A model generated the notes under the pieces. The model did not search any database, had not been told where the DNA came from, and saw nothing but the letters and a program-made list of their open reading frames with translations. Made by a program: the position numbers and the translations under genes. Below are positions 24,242 through 33,384 of a stretch of 64,000 nucleotides of DNA, in pieces. Source of the DNA: Heliomicrobium undosum (GTDB lineage Bacteria; Bacillota; Desulfitobacteriia; Heliobacteriales; Heliobacteriaceae); NCBI RefSeq assembly GCF_009877425.1, contig NZ_WXEY01000005.1, positions 124,001 through 188,000 of the forward strand, read 5' to 3'. Positions within the stretch are counted from its first letter, which is position 1. Each line of letters begins with the position of its first letter.

Positions 24242-25165
24242 TTACCGGGTCCATCGGGCGACCGTCTGGGCCAATCCTTGCCGCAGCGGTGTTTTTGGTC
24301 TCCAGCCCACAGCATCCTCGATCCGGCTGCTGTCCAGATAGCTATGCAGGATGTCTCCCGCCCGTGCAGGCGCGACTTGGGCCGACAGGTCCGCTCCGAC
24401 CAGTTCCCGAATCTGTTTAAACAGCGCCTTGACACTGGTTGCCTGTCCGGTGCTGACGTTGTACACGCTGTGATCCAACTGTTCTATTTTCGCATCCAGG
24501 ACCATCAGCATCGCGTCGACCACATCGTCCACATACACAAAGTCACGCGTTTGCTCCCCATCGCCGTAGATCATCGGGGCATGCCCCCGTAAGAGCCGCT
24601 CCGTAAAGATCGCCACCACGCCGCCCTCACCGGCGGCATCCTGGCGGGGTCCGTAGACATTGGCGAAACGAAGGGCGACTCCGACAATCCCGTATAGTTC
24701 ACGGTAGAGTTGCAGATAATGTTCGGGCGTATGCTTACTGATCCCATAAGCGTTGGCCGGCGCCAGCGGGTGGTCTTCGTCCACGGGGAGTCGCACCGGA
24801 TCGCCGTAAACGGCTGCCGATGAAGCAACGATTACCCGCTTGACCCCGCTTTGGCGGCAGGCTTCCAGCAGGTTGATCGTCCCTAGGATGTTCGTTCTCG
24901 CGTCATCCAGCGGCTTCCGCAGGGACACCTGCACATCAACCTGAGCGGCCAGATGGATGATCGCCTCAGGGGCTTCCCTGGCGATGACCTCTCTGATCTC
25001 ATCACCGGCCACATCTAAATGAAAAAAGGCAGCTTTCTCCGGGATATTCTCTCGCTTTCCCGTTGAAAGGTTATCGATAACCAGAACCTCGTCACCCCGG
25101 GCGATGCATCGTTCGACCACATGGGATCCGATGAAACCGGCGCCTCCGGTGACCATCAACTTCAA
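24242..25165 (-). CDS. UDP-glucose 4-epimerase-like NAD-dependent epimerase
   Basis: An extended short-chain dehydrogenase acting on nucleotide sugars. It shows GGAGFIGSHV at the N-terminus, the Ser in VASSAAVYGDP, the catalytic Tyr-x3-Lys in NAYGISKHT, and NVYGPRQDA. The upstream frame opens at 25264, but MKLMVTGGAGFIG is the usual family start and a TTG at 25163-25165 lies 8 bases after AAAGGGCGG, so I use it (307 residues). The 284 bp downstream to the AbrB-like gene hold no gene, only a weak hairpin before a T-rich run near 24150-24180. Confidence 0.88.
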   Translation of the reverse strand: MKLMVTGGAGFIGSHVVERCIARGDEVLVIDNLSTGKRENIPEKAAFFHLDVAGDEIREVIAREAPEAIIHLAAQVDVQVSLRKPLDDARTNILGTINLLEACRQSGVKRVIVASSAAVYGDPVRLPVDEDHPLAPANAYGISKHTPEHYLQLYRELYGIVGVALRFANVYGPRQDAAGEGGVVAIFTERLLRGHAPMIYGDGEQTRDFVYVDDVVDAMLMVLDAKIEQLDHSVYNVSTGQATSVKALFKQIRELVGADLSAQVAPARAGDILHSYLDSSRIEDAVGWRPKTPLRQGLAQTVARWTR

Positions 25166-25220
25166 CGGCGATACCGCCCTTTCGGTGAAAAATACTGCGA
25201 CAACATGCGCTATTTTTTCG

Positions 25221-25943
25221 TCAGCGGCTGGTTGAGACCAGGTCCTGACGGATAAAACCCTCACGACCGTCGGGCATTTTTACTTTATACCATTTCTCCG
25301 CTTCTGAAACCCCGTCGATTGACGCCAGGATGGTGACCCGAGCGCCGCTCGGGAGGATGGTGATTACGGTGTAATCTGTCCCCGGCCCAAAGCGAACATT
25401 GACACCAGTGGGAGAAGCGATAGCGCCTTCCCGCAACCCTGGATTGGATGCCTTCGCAGGCGCGCCCGCTGTCTCCGTATTCACCGGCGCGCCGTTCGAA
25501 ACGCTTTGGCTGTCGCCGACCAAGGGAGTGGCGGCAGAGACGCCATCCACATCGTTGGCATTCCAGGGGGTGTTTTGAAATCCTTGAGGCATCGGCGGAA
25601 GTTCCACCTTTTGTCCCGATTTCTCCAGCGCTTTCTGAAGCGCCTCGACCCGTTGATTCAGCGCAACGATCTGATTATGCAGATCAGCCCTGTTTCCCCA
25701 GAGGAGCTTCTCCAAGTAGCTTTTTGAAACAAGCGGATCGTCGGCTGTCCCAGGCGAAGCGGCGCCGGCCAAAACGACCTGGCCAAGGACGAATCCCGAT
25801 AATAGGAGGGCAAGCCCTCCACCTGCGATTCGAACCCGAAAACGGGAGCGGGGTTTCCTTGCCGGTTGGCTAAAAAGAACCATCCGTTCCTCCTGGGTTA
25901 CACCCGAATGTCCCGTCTTCGGAAGCCCTTTTTCATCCACCAT
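25221..25943 (-). CDS. Membrane-anchored or secreted protein with bacterial SH3 domain
   Basis: A 240-residue protein. Residues 1-36 are polar, then LALLLSGFVLGQVVLAGAA forms a membrane anchor or signal peptide. A short coiled coil (LHNQIVALNQRVEALQKAL) and a Pro/Asn-rich spacer follow. The last 70 residues are an SH3b domain (GVNVRFGPGTDYTVITILPSGARV ending WYKVKMPDGREGFIRQDLV). Such domains bind peptidoglycan or cell-wall glycan. It lies between the tagO homologue and an epimerase gene, so a cell-wall role is likely. The ATG follows AGGGGGTACAT. Confidence 0.85.
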   Translation of the reverse strand: MVDEKGLPKTGHSGVTQEERMVLFSQPARKPRSRFRVRIAGGGLALLLSGFVLGQVVLAGAASPGTADDPLVSKSYLEKLLWGNRADLHNQIVALNQRVEALQKALEKSGQKVELPPMPQGFQNTPWNANDVDGVSAATPLVGDSQSVSNGAPVNTETAGAPAKASNPGLREGAIASPTGVNVRFGPGTDYTVITILPSGARVTILASIDGVSEAEKWYKVKMPDGREGFIRQDLVSTSR

Positions 25944-25965
25944 ATGTACCCCCTATCCGGTGCGG

Positions 25966-25998
25966 GAATAAGAAGAGCCACTGGCTTCCACCAATGGC
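25966..25998 (-). terminator. Probable terminator after the tagO-like gene
   Basis: Minus strand GCCATTGG-TGGAAG-CCAGTGGC (one G-T) followed by TCTTCTTATT. It lies 30 bp past the tagO stop. Confidence 0.55.
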
Positions 25999-26027
25999 CT
26001 GTCAACCTTGGCCCAACCAAACTTCGA

Positions 26028-27116
26028 TCAGTTCGACTCATCCTCTATGTCGATCCCGATGCGACTTGCGGCAATCTCCGGCGCGCTCGAAGAGCGGCCT
26101 AGGATACCGACCCGATCCGCAGCCACCAGGATCAAGCTGGCGAGCAGGATGAGGATAAAGACACTCTGCGCCGTCGATACGGTGGTGAGAAAAACAGCGG
26201 TGGCGCCTAAAACCGTATTGATGCCGTAAATGATCATCACCGTCTGGGGATGGCTGAATCCCAACGCCAGCAACCGGTGATGGAGGTGATCCTTGTCCGC
26301 CTGAAAGATAGGTTGTCCCTTTTGAACGCGGCGGAAAATGGCAAATCCCGTATCCAGGATGGGGATGCCCACGATGAGAATGGGGATAAATACGGAAATG
26401 ACGGTGGCTACCTTGGCCAATCCCATGATCGACAGGCAAGCAAGGGTAAAACCTAAAAACATAGCCCCCGTATCGCCCATAAAAATCCTGGCGGGATGAA
26501 AATTATGCTTGAGAAAGCCCGCGGACGAAGCGGCCAGCACCAGCGCCAGAGATGCGACAAGGATCTGGCCCTGCGTCCAGGCGACAATCGCCATCGTCAC
26601 CGATGCGATCGCGGCGATACCGGCGGCCAGCCCGTCGAGACCGTCAATCAGGTTCACCGCATTCGTAACGCCGATGATCCAAAGCACGGTGATCGGTCCG
26701 CGCAACCAACCGAGTTCCACCACGTCGGGACCCACAAAGGGGTTGGTCACAAAGTCGACAGACAAGCCAAAGGGCAGAATGGCCAGGGCGGCGACAACTT
26801 GACCGAGCAGTTTCACCTTCGCCGGCAGATCGCGGGTATCATCCAGGATACCCACAAGGACGATGATGGCGCCGCCGACGAGCATGCCGATGATCTCAGA
26901 ACGCTGATAATCACTGTCCGTGACGCCTAAGGCCACTACCGTCAGCATGAATCCGCCGAAGATCGCCAAACCGCCGAGACGGGGCATGAGCTGCTGGTGC
27001 ACCTTGCGCCCGCCGGGAGCATCCACGGCGCCGATGAGAAACGCCAGCCGACGCGCCAAAGGCGTCAGTAAAAGGGCAAGCAGGAAGGCAGCGCAGACTG
27101 CCAGTGCCATCGACAC
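26028..27116 (-). CDS. tagO: Undecaprenyl-phosphate GlcNAc-1-phosphate transferase (TagO/WecA family)
   Basis: A polytopic membrane enzyme that loads a HexNAc-1-phosphate onto undecaprenyl phosphate, the first step of wall teichoic acid, teichuronic acid or O-antigen-type glycans. About ten hydrophobic segments are visible. Family motifs include the DAPGGRKVHQQLMPRLGG loop, the catalytic NAVNLIDGLDGLAAG, HNFHPARIFMGDTGAMFLG and the His motif KDHLHHRLL. The start is GTG 27114-27116, eight bases after AAGGAGG. In B. subtilis tagO lies between degSU and the tua genes, the same order as here. Confidence 0.94.
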   Translation of the reverse strand: MSMALAVCAAFLLALLLTPLARRLAFLIGAVDAPGGRKVHQQLMPRLGGLAIFGGFMLTVVALGVTDSDYQRSEIIGMLVGGAIIVLVGILDDTRDLPAKVKLLGQVVAALAILPFGLSVDFVTNPFVGPDVVELGWLRGPITVLWIIGVTNAVNLIDGLDGLAAGIAAIASVTMAIVAWTQGQILVASLALVLAASSAGFLKHNFHPARIFMGDTGAMFLGFTLACLSIMGLAKVATVISVFIPILIVGIPILDTGFAIFRRVQKGQPIFQADKDHLHHRLLALGFSHPQTVMIIYGINTVLGATAVFLTTVSTAQSVFILILLASLILVAADRVGILGRSSSAPEIAASRIGIDIEDESN

Positions 27117-27191
27117 CCGGGTCGCCTCCTTATGCGGTATGAATCGATGATTATTAAATTTTTCCTCTGTTTGTTGGACATTTCAATTTCT

Positions 27192-27220
27192 ATTTTACTC
27201 CAACGGGAATGGGAATACAA
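27192..27220 (-). promoter_or_regulatory. Candidate sigma-A promoter of tagO
   Basis: Minus strand TTGTAT-N17-TAAAAT, about 75 bp before the GTG start. The -35 is weak, the -10 one base off consensus. Confidence 0.4.
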
Positions 27221-27261
27221 TGGGCATGCGCGGGGGCATCCGTCACTTAACAACGGCTTAA

Positions 27262-27702
27262 CTATCGCTCAATGGCGAAAGTCATCTCGGCTTCACAGGC
27301 CAATTGGTCATCCACATAGGCCCGCCCCATCGCTTTGCCGATCGTTTTGCGCAGCGCCGTCATCTCCGCTTCCAACCGCAACGTATCGCCGGGCACGACG
27401 GGGCGGCGGAATCGGACGCCGTCAATCTTGGCGAACAAAGCTATCTTGCCGGCGTATTCCGGCATCTTCAGCAGGGCAACGGCGCCCGTCTGGGCCAAGG
27501 CCTCGACGATTAGAACACCGGGCATCACCGGGTGACCGGGGAAATGGCCTTGAAAAAAGGGTTCGTTCATCGTCACGTTCTTCAAGCCCACGGCCCACTT
27601 GCCCACCTCTAGCTCAATGATCCGGTCAACCAAGAGAAAGGGGGGTCTATGGGGTAGAATCCCCTGAATGTCCTCTACCGATAAATTCACTTTTTCCCTC
27701 AT
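27262..27702 (-). CDS. fabZ: 3-hydroxyacyl-ACP dehydratase FabZ
   Basis: Removes water from 3-hydroxyacyl-ACP in the fatty acid elongation cycle; cytosolic hot-dog fold. It has [14 protein letters not shown] at the start, and the catalytic His and Glu in [21 protein letters not shown]. At 146 residues it is of normal length. The TTG at 27726 lacks a ribosome site, so the ATG at 27700-27702 is used. It stands alone among glycan genes rather than in a fab operon, divergent from the DUF4330 gene. Confidence 0.94.
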   Translation of the reverse strand: MREKVNLSVEDIQGILPHRPPFLLVDRIIELEVGKWAVGLKNVTMNEPFFQGHFPGHPVMPGVLIVEALAQTGAVALLKMPEYAGKIALFAKIDGVRFRRPVVPGDTLRLEAEMTALRKTIGKAMGRAYVDDQLACEAEMTFAIER

Positions 27703-27811
27703 TGCCTCAAATCTTCCTCTCAGCAAGTTATTCCATGGCGATCCCCGTTATGTTCTCTTCACGAAAGAGGATCGGTGCGCCTGGTGTCGAAAGAGTGTAT
27801 GTTTTCCTGTG

Positions 27812-27820
27812 AGTATACCA
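27812..27820 (-). promoter_or_regulatory. Candidate extended -10 promoter of fabZ
   Basis: Minus strand TGGTATACT, a TG-n extended -10 with one mismatch, and no convincing -35. It lies about 110 bp before fabZ in the divergent fabZ/DUF4330 gap. The GTATAC core is palindromic and might serve the other strand as well. Confidence 0.3.
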
Positions 27821-27869
27821 CAAAACTACAGGAGACACCCAAAAACGTTGGAGGAGGCTTATTTCCCTG

Positions 27870-28364
27870 ATGAAACTAGTCAACGAAAAAGGGCGGCTCT
27901 TTGGAATCATTAATCCTCTCGACCTTCTGATCCTGCTGGCTGTAGTCGCCCTCGTGGCAGGTCTGGCGACAAAGACGAAGACCATCGTGCAAACGACCGA
28001 AACCGCCGTCCAATTCGAGGTTGTCATCAAAAAGGTGCTGCCCGAGGTGGCTGCCGGTCTCGATCCGAAGGAATCGCTCGTGGGCGGCGGGACCTTTTTT
28101 GAACAAAGAGATGTCCGGGTCGAATCGATTCAGGTCGTGCCGTCCCGTCAATCACAAACCAACGCGCAAGGCCAGCTTACCGTTACCGATGATCCCTACA
28201 TGAAGGACGTGCATCTGGTCGTCCGCGGCGTGTCCCGCTCAGCCACGGCCGATCTGCGTGTAGGCAACCAGGAGATCAAGGCGGGCAAGGAATATTACTA
28301 CAAGACGCAAAAGACGCAACTGCTCGGCACCGTAACAAAGGTGACCGTACTGGACAAACAGTAA
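27870..28364 (+). CDS. DUF4330 family membrane-anchored protein
   Basis: A 164-residue protein with one N-terminal transmembrane segment (LLILLAVVALVAGLA, residues 19-33) preceded by the family's INPLDL motif, and an extracytoplasmic domain rich in strands ending TQLLGTVTKVTVLD. Function is unknown. Members occur near glycan and cell-wall genes in Clostridia. The ribosome site GGAGGAGG lies 12 bases before the ATG. It is divergent from fabZ and convergent with the next glycosyltransferase; a small CGGG-TTAT-CCCG hairpin (28381-28392) lies between the two ends. Confidence 0.8.
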   Translation: MKLVNEKGRLFGIINPLDLLILLAVVALVAGLATKTKTIVQTTETAVQFEVVIKKVLPEVAAGLDPKESLVGGGTFFEQRDVRVESIQVVPSRQSQTNAQGQLTVTDDPYMKDVHLVVRGVSRSATADLRVGNQEIKAGKEYYYKTQKTQLLGTVTKVTVLDKQ

Positions 28365-28384
28365 ACAGTAAGCGATTCGCCGGG

Positions 28385-29539
28385 TTATCCCGAACATTTC
28401 CTAATTATTTCCAGCATAGCCATCAGCCGGGCGTCCCAGGAATGCCGCCGGGCCAGGTCCATCCGCTCTGCCTGCTTTTCCGGACTGTCTCCGGCGAGGG
28501 CTGCCTCAATGCAACCTACGAAGGAATCGGCTGGTCCGCACACCGTCACCGCCGGGGAAAAGGGGAGCACCTCCGGCAATGCCGTCGAGACGACGGGCTT
28601 GCCGGCAGCCAAGTACTCGTACACCTTGACAGGATTGACGCTGATTGTCAGCTCATTCAACCGGAAGGGCGACAGGCAGACATCGAAGCGCCGCACATAG
28701 TCGGGCAGTACGGAATAAGGCTTTCGCCCGAGAAAAAATACATTGGGGAGTTCTTTTAAGGTGGATACATCAGTCTCCACAGGGCCGATGAGCGCAAGCG
28801 CCCAATCCCCGTGCGCCCTTGCCGCCTCCGCCAGCTTGTCTGTATCGATCCAGTCTCCGATGCCGCCGATAAATCCGATTACATGCCGGTAGCCGGATGG
28901 CAGATCGGCCGGATCCTTCTCCCTCATTTGAGGCTCTGCGGCTTGACGGAAGTGCTCCACATCGGCCGCGTTGGCAATGAGGGTCACGTCGGAACGGACG
29001 AGCCGCATCTTTTCCTGCAAGGCGCCGGCCGACGCGAAAACAGCGTCGCAGCGGCGAGCGAGGTCCTTTTCCATATCGACCATGACGACCGGATCGATGA
29101 GGCCCGTAAAGGCGGCATGATCGTCTACGCAATCATAGATCCGGTAATCCCAATCGACGCCGGCGGAAAGAAGGTCGCATGAACCGGGCAGATAGGTCCA
29201 CAGTACGGGCCGCTCCCAACCTAACTGCCGCAGACCCCGGCGCAGGGCTCCGCCGAGCCGGCGCTGATTGATCTTGTTGATGGTCCGCCGCATCCCATGA
29301 AAGGGAAGAAAAATCGGCGGTTCCAGCCGCCAGATCCGGCCCGGCTCGACCGCCTTCAGGCGCCCAGCGCTTTCCCAGCGTGTGTTCAGCAATTCCCTGT
29401 TCTTCAACGGCGCCAGATAGGTGATAGGGGGATCGACATAAAGGATACGGTGCCCCCGGTTGGCCAACCGCACCATTATTTGCTGTGCTCTTGCCCAGAT
29501 GCCGTGCCATTCAGCGGCGCCAATACAGACAATGTCCAC
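28385..29539 (-). CDS. Glycosyltransferase, TuaH-like (GT4-type)
   Basis: A cytoplasmic GT-B transferase resembling TuaH of the teichuronic acid locus. The N-terminus MDIVCIGAAEWHGIWARAQQ is typical. The C-terminal donor domain has KVYEYLAAGKPVVSTALPEV, and YDCVDDHAAF stands mid-protein. The frame opens at TTG 29560 with an ATG at 29548, but neither has a spaced ribosome site. The GTG at 29537-29539 follows AAAGG by 9 bases and gives the family-like start. The exact start is uncertain. It is divergent from the polymerase gene that follows. Confidence 0.83.
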   Translation of the reverse strand: MDIVCIGAAEWHGIWARAQQIMVRLANRGHRILYVDPPITYLAPLKNRELLNTRWESAGRLKAVEPGRIWRLEPPIFLPFHGMRRTINKINQRRLGGALRRGLRQLGWERPVLWTYLPGSCDLLSAGVDWDYRIYDCVDDHAAFTGLIDPVVMVDMEKDLARRCDAVFASAGALQEKMRLVRSDVTLIANAADVEHFRQAAEPQMREKDPADLPSGYRHVIGFIGGIGDWIDTDKLAEAARAHGDWALALIGPVETDVSTLKELPNVFFLGRKPYSVLPDYVRRFDVCLSPFRLNELTISVNPVKVYEYLAAGKPVVSTALPEVLPFSPAVTVCGPADSFVGCIEAALAGDSPEKQAERMDLARRHSWDARLMAMLEIIRKCSG

Positions 29540-29574
29540 TCCGGTCATCCTTTGCTTCAATTATGATTGGGTAG

Positions 29575-31545
29575 GTGAATTCCCTGAATACCATTCAAAC
29601 GGTTCAACGGATAATTGTCAACAGTCTCGCCGGCCGGATGGCCCTCTTTCTCTTCGGCTGGCTGCAGCGGTTGGAACCCCTCTGGCTCTCTAGCCGTTTT
29701 CATGCGTTGCTGGAAGGGGCGATTAGTGCCGCCGGAAAAGGCCTACTTGCCCGTTTTTTCAGCGGCGATCCAGCAGCAAGGCTCGATTCACGCCTCGTTT
29801 CTTCCCGGTTATTCTTGTTCTTGTCAAGGCCGGTTTACAAAGTATCGGCGCTTCGCCTTGCTTTCGTCGACCGTATCGAGTCCGTCGCCAACGGAAGTAT
29901 CCTCGTCGACATCCTCCGTCACCTGGCCTGTCCAGAGGGGTGGCAACTGGATGGGCTAAGCCGGGCCGGCCTGGCCTTCCTTGGCGGCCTCTTCTTTGCC
30001 TACGCCGCACTCGGCGCGCTTACCCTGAAATCCGGCCTCACCCTGACCTTGCTTATCCTGTTGCTCATGCTCTGGTCCCGCTCCACCGCCACCGTCCGAG
30101 AGATCTGGGCAGAGTCCCTCCCGGGACGCCTCTTTCATTCCCTGCTGCCGGAAGAACTCGTCCAACGAGATGACCAGCGCCCTGTAGCGCCGCCGTTGAT
30201 CGGCCTCAGCGCCCTGATCATGTACCTGATGCTCCTAATCTTGGGCGCTGGGCTCGCCTTCTTATCCATTAAGCTCCAAAACCCTCTCGTCCTGGCGTTG
30301 CCGGCGGTCCTGGTGGCGCCAACGCTGATCGTTCTGCGTCCCGAGTTTGGACTGTACGGACTTATCGGCTATGCTGTCATCGACTGGGTCATGCGCCTAA
30401 AGCCAACGCCGATCACCAACATCTGGGACGACCTCCTGCTGGCTTTGCTCGCCGCCGCCCTGATCGGCCACTGGCTGGTCAAGCGAGATTTTCGCTGGCG
30501 CATCCATCCCACTTTTTTCGCCCTGACCGCCTTCATCTCCCTCATGCTTTTCCTCTTTCTCATTGACGCTGCCTATCCGCGGATCATCATTCCCATTGAC
30601 GGGCTCCGTGTCATCGTCCAACACATGCTGTGGTTCTATATCGCCGTTCAACTCGTCCGCAGTCCCAGGCAAGCTGCCCTGCTCCTGATCCTCTTCACAC
30701 TGGTCGGTACGGCCATCGCCGCTGTCGGTGTCTATCAATTCATCGCCAAAGTTCCCATGCCGGAGCACTGGGTTGACCAGGCCGAGTTGGGTAGCATTGC
30801 CACCCGCGCCTTTTCCATTGTCGGCAGCCCGAACATCCTCGGCAGTATCCTTGTATTGACGACACCGATCGCACTGGGGCTGGCCTATCGCGGCAACGCC
30901 TGGCAGCGCATCTTTTATCTGGCCTGCGCCGGCATGATGGGCGCCTCCATGCTGTTTAGCTTTTCCCGCGGCGCCTGGCTCGCCCTCGCGGCGGTGATCA
31001 TCCTATTCGGCGTCCTCCAGGATCGCCGTCTAATCGCCCTGTTGATCATCGGCGTCATCCTGCTTCCCATCGCCTCCCCTTCGGTCGCCGACCGGATCAG
31101 CTACCTGCTCAGCCCCGAATACCTCCACAAATCCGCCCAGGACGGTCGCCTCGAGCGGTGGGATTTGGCGTTGGAGAAAGTGGAACAGAGCCCCCTGATT
31201 GGTGTCGGCTTGGGCCGCTACGGCGGCGCGGCGGCGGAGCACAATAAGGACTTGCTTCCCCACAGAACGCTCTACACAGATAACTACTACATGAAAACAG
31301 CCGCCGAAACAGGGTTGCTGGGCCTCTTTGCCTTCATCGCTTTGATGGTCGCTGCGCTCCGCACGGCCATCGGGGCAGCTGTCCATGCTCCGTCATCTCG
31401 TCGGGCCCTGGCTACTGGCGTCGCTTGCGGGCTCTTTGGCGTGGTGCTCCATAACGCCGTGGAGAACGTCTTTGAAGTCCCGCTGATGGTTGCCTCCTTT
31501 TGGCTGTGCGCCTCACTTCTATGGGGTTGCCAAGAAGCAACCTAA
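29575..31545 (+). CDS. Wzy/O-antigen ligase-type membrane polymerase
   Basis: A 656-residue polytopic protein with about 12 hydrophobic segments. The Wzy_C/WaaL region is clear: FSFSRGAWLALAAVII in a transmembrane context, then a large outside loop with LERWDLALEKVEQSPLIGVGLGRYGG and a final TAAETGLLGLFAFIALM. Such proteins polymerise or ligate undecaprenyl-linked oligosaccharides outside the membrane, as TuaE does for teichuronic acid. The GTG start at 29575 has only a poorly spaced GGGTAG, so the true N-terminus may be a little downstream. A soluble N-terminal part of about 130 residues precedes the first helices. Confidence 0.85.
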   Translation: MNSLNTIQTVQRIIVNSLAGRMALFLFGWLQRLEPLWLSSRFHALLEGAISAAGKGLLARFFSGDPAARLDSRLVSSRLFLFLSRPVYKVSALRLAFVDRIESVANGSILVDILRHLACPEGWQLDGLSRAGLAFLGGLFFAYAALGALTLKSGLTLTLLILLLMLWSRSTATVREIWAESLPGRLFHSLLPEELVQRDDQRPVAPPLIGLSALIMYLMLLILGAGLAFLSIKLQNPLVLALPAVLVAPTLIVLRPEFGLYGLIGYAVIDWVMRLKPTPITNIWDDLLLALLAAALIGHWLVKRDFRWRIHPTFFALTAFISLMLFLFLIDAAYPRIIIPIDGLRVIVQHMLWFYIAVQLVRSPRQAALLLILFTLVGTAIAAVGVYQFIAKVPMPEHWVDQAELGSIATRAFSIVGSPNILGSILVLTTPIALGLAYRGNAWQRIFYLACAGMMGASMLFSFSRGAWLALAAVIILFGVLQDRRLIALLIIGVILLPIASPSVADRISYLLSPEYLHKSAQDGRLERWDLALEKVEQSPLIGVGLGRYGGAAAEHNKDLLPHRTLYTDNYYMKTAAETGLLGLFAFIALMVAALRTAIGAAVHAPSSRRALATGVACGLFGVVLHNAVENVFEVPLMVASFWLCASLLWGCQEAT

Positions 31546-31556
31546 GCCGGATACAC

Positions 31557-31590
31557 AAAGAAGCCACTCCTGTGACCGAGTGACTTCTTT
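31557..31590 (+). terminator. Hairpin after the polymerase gene
   Basis: AAAGAAG-C-CACTC / GAGTG-A-CTTCTTT with one mismatch and an eight-base loop, 12 bp past the stop. The trailing bases are not T-rich beyond CTTCTTT, so termination may be partial and allow read-through into the SMR gene. Confidence 0.55.
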
Positions 31591-31620
31591 GCCAGAATAA
31601 GCGTTCCGTGGAGGTGTCAT

Positions 31621-31998
31621 ATGCCGAAACCCTTGCTAGCTTGGGACGTCATGCTTCTAATCATGATCAACATAGCGCTTCTCTTGACCGGTCAAACCCT
31701 CTGGAAAATCGGACTACAAAAAATCGGCGGATTCAGCCTCGCCAATCTATCCGCTATTGCCCTCTCCCCCTGGATTATAGCCGGTCTTGTCCTCTATGTT
31801 ATAGCCACCGGCGTATGGTTCTCCATCCTCTCCCGGATGGACTTTAGCCTTGCCTACCCGCTGCAAAGTCTCGCCTTTGTCTTCGGCGTCTTGCTTGGTT
31901 GGCTGGTTTTTCAAGAAACCATCCCCTGGACCCGCTGGTTTGGCGTCGCTGTCATTGTCTTCGGGGTCTACCTCGTAGCGCTGCCGGTGAGGCAGTAA
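31621..31998 (+). CDS. Small EmrE/ArnE-like four-helix membrane protein
   Basis: A 125-residue protein with four hydrophobic helices and the EamA/SMR pattern: TGQTLWKIGLQKIGGF after helix 1, SILSRMDFSLAYPLQSLAFVFGVLLGW in the middle, WTRWFGVAVIVFGVYLV at the end. The Glu expected in helix 1 of drug-exporting EmrE is not visible. Together with the glycan setting, this favours a lipid-linked sugar translocation role such as that of ArnE/ArnF. It starts behind GTGGAGGTGTCAT, 75 bp after the polymerase. Confidence 0.75.
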   Translation: MPKPLLAWDVMLLIMINIALLLTGQTLWKIGLQKIGGFSLANLSAIALSPWIIAGLVLYVIATGVWFSILSRMDFSLAYPLQSLAFVFGVLLGWLVFQETIPWTRWFGVAVIVFGVYLVALPVRQ

Positions 31999-32043
31999 CA
32001 ACTAGTAGGTACAGCAAATTCTCATAGGGACAGCATCAGAAAT

Positions 32044-32066
32044 GGCCGGAGGGATATCCCCCGGCC
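32044..32066 (-). terminator. Hairpin between the convergent SMR and GT4 genes
   Basis: GGCCGG / CCGGCC outer stem with an inner GGGATATCCC, a self-complementary 23-base element. T-runs on either side are short (CCTTTC, ATTTC). It probably ends one or both converging transcripts. Confidence 0.55.
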
Positions 32067-32088
32067 TTTCCCAATTTGGTAGACAATT

Positions 32089-33234
32089 TCACCCTGAAAC
32101 CCCTAAACGGCCCAGCAACAATTCACGGTAGAGATTCTGTGTTCTCTCTGCCATCCGTTTCGCTGTAAAACGCTCCTCTATGGTCTTGCGCGCCGCCTCG
32201 CCAAACCTCCTGGACTCTTCCCGGTTTTCGATCAGCCGGAGCAATGCGGCGGCCAGGGCAAGGGCGTCTCCAGGAGGAATGACAAGACCGTTCTTTTCGT
32301 CTGCTACGATTTCCGGATTGCCTCCAACAGCGGTCGCCACGGCTGGGCATTCACAAAGCATGCTTTCCATCAGTGTCAAGCTAAGCCCCTCGGATAGAGA
32401 CGGCAAGGCCAGCACATCGATGGCGCGATAGATATCAGCGATATCCTCGCGAAAACCGGTCAATAAAAAAAAGGGTTCCAATCCCTCTTCCCGGATAACG
32501 GTTTCAATCATTTCCCGATTAAATCCGTCACCCACCAGCAGGAACCGGACATTGCTATTAATTTTTAGAATTTCTTTGGCGGCTTCGATGAGATATTTGT
32601 GCCCTTTAACGGGATGAAAGCGGCCGACCATCCCTACCAGGGGCGCATCGTTTGCGATCCCAAACTCCGCTCGCAAATCCGATTTCCTTTTAGCATCCAC
32701 AAACTTTCCGTCATCGACACCGTTGTGGATCACGGTGACTTTGTCTGGCGCTATCCCCTGTTCACAAAGCTTTTTCTTTAGGAAGTTGGCCACAACGATA
32801 TGTCGTTCCGTCAAGGCGGCTGTCAATTTTTCGGACCAATAGTTGATCCAGCGAGACAGCTTGTCCGGATAATCATTCTCCAATACGCTATGAACCGTCG
32901 TAACAGTGCAGCGAACACCGGCGATTTTGGCAGCCAGGCGTCCGACTAAGTTGGCTCTCACCCCGTGCGTATGAACGATCGACGGTTGAATCTGACGAGT
33001 CAACTGGAGCACCTTCCAGAAGCCGACGATATCCACTTTGCTGCGCATCGTTACTGCCGTCGCCTGAACTCCTTGCTTCAACGCGCGCTGCAGCAGCGGC
33101 GCCGGAAAAAGGCAACAGAGATGCAACTCCACTTCTTGCGGTGAAAAATGTCTGGCTAAGTCCAGGATATGGATCTCGGCGCCGCCTATTTCTCCGCCGC
33201 CTATGATGTGTAAAACCCGGATCGGCCTGGACAT
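32089..33234 (-). CDS. Glycosyltransferase family 4
   Basis: A GT-B transferase of 381 residues. It has the N-terminal GGGEIGGAEIHILDLARHF, VHTHGVRANLVGRLAAK, the phosphate-binding VGRFHPVKGHKYLIEAA and the E-x7-E motif in LPSLSEGLSLTLMESM. ATG 33232-33234 follows GGGGGAGAG. The longer frame starts at 33261, right at the expected transcription start, and is rejected. It has its own promoter (33267-33295) and downstream hairpin, so it is a one-gene unit. The sugar is not known. Confidence 0.9.
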   Translation of the reverse strand: MSRPIRVLHIIGGGEIGGAEIHILDLARHFSPQEVELHLCCLFPAPLLQRALKQGVQATAVTMRSKVDIVGFWKVLQLTRQIQPSIVHTHGVRANLVGRLAAKIAGVRCTVTTVHSVLENDYPDKLSRWINYWSEKLTAALTERHIVVANFLKKKLCEQGIAPDKVTVIHNGVDDGKFVDAKRKSDLRAEFGIANDAPLVGMVGRFHPVKGHKYLIEAAKEILKINSNVRFLLVGDGFNREMIETVIREEGLEPFFLLTGFREDIADIYRAIDVLALPSLSEGLSLTLMESMLCECPAVATAVGGNPEIVADEKNGLVIPPGDALALAAALLRLIENREESRRFGEAARKTIEERFTAKRMAERTQNLYRELLLGRLGVSG

Positions 33235-33266
33235 GGACTCTCCCCCATCGCCAGAAGTCACTATTC

Positions 33267-33295
33267 ATTATAGCGGGGTAACGAACGTAAGACAA
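33267..33295 (-). promoter_or_regulatory. Sigma-A promoter of the GT4 gene
   Basis: Minus strand TTGTCT-N17-TATAAT. Perfect -10 and optimal spacing; transcription would start near 33260, about 25 bases before the gene. Confidence 0.72.
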
Positions 33296-33384
33296 GCACA
33301 CCCAGAATGCGTCTGACAATGAACAGGAAATGCCTTTGCTGTTGCCAGTTTCACGATTGGCGATGCCGATCGTCTACGACTCCC

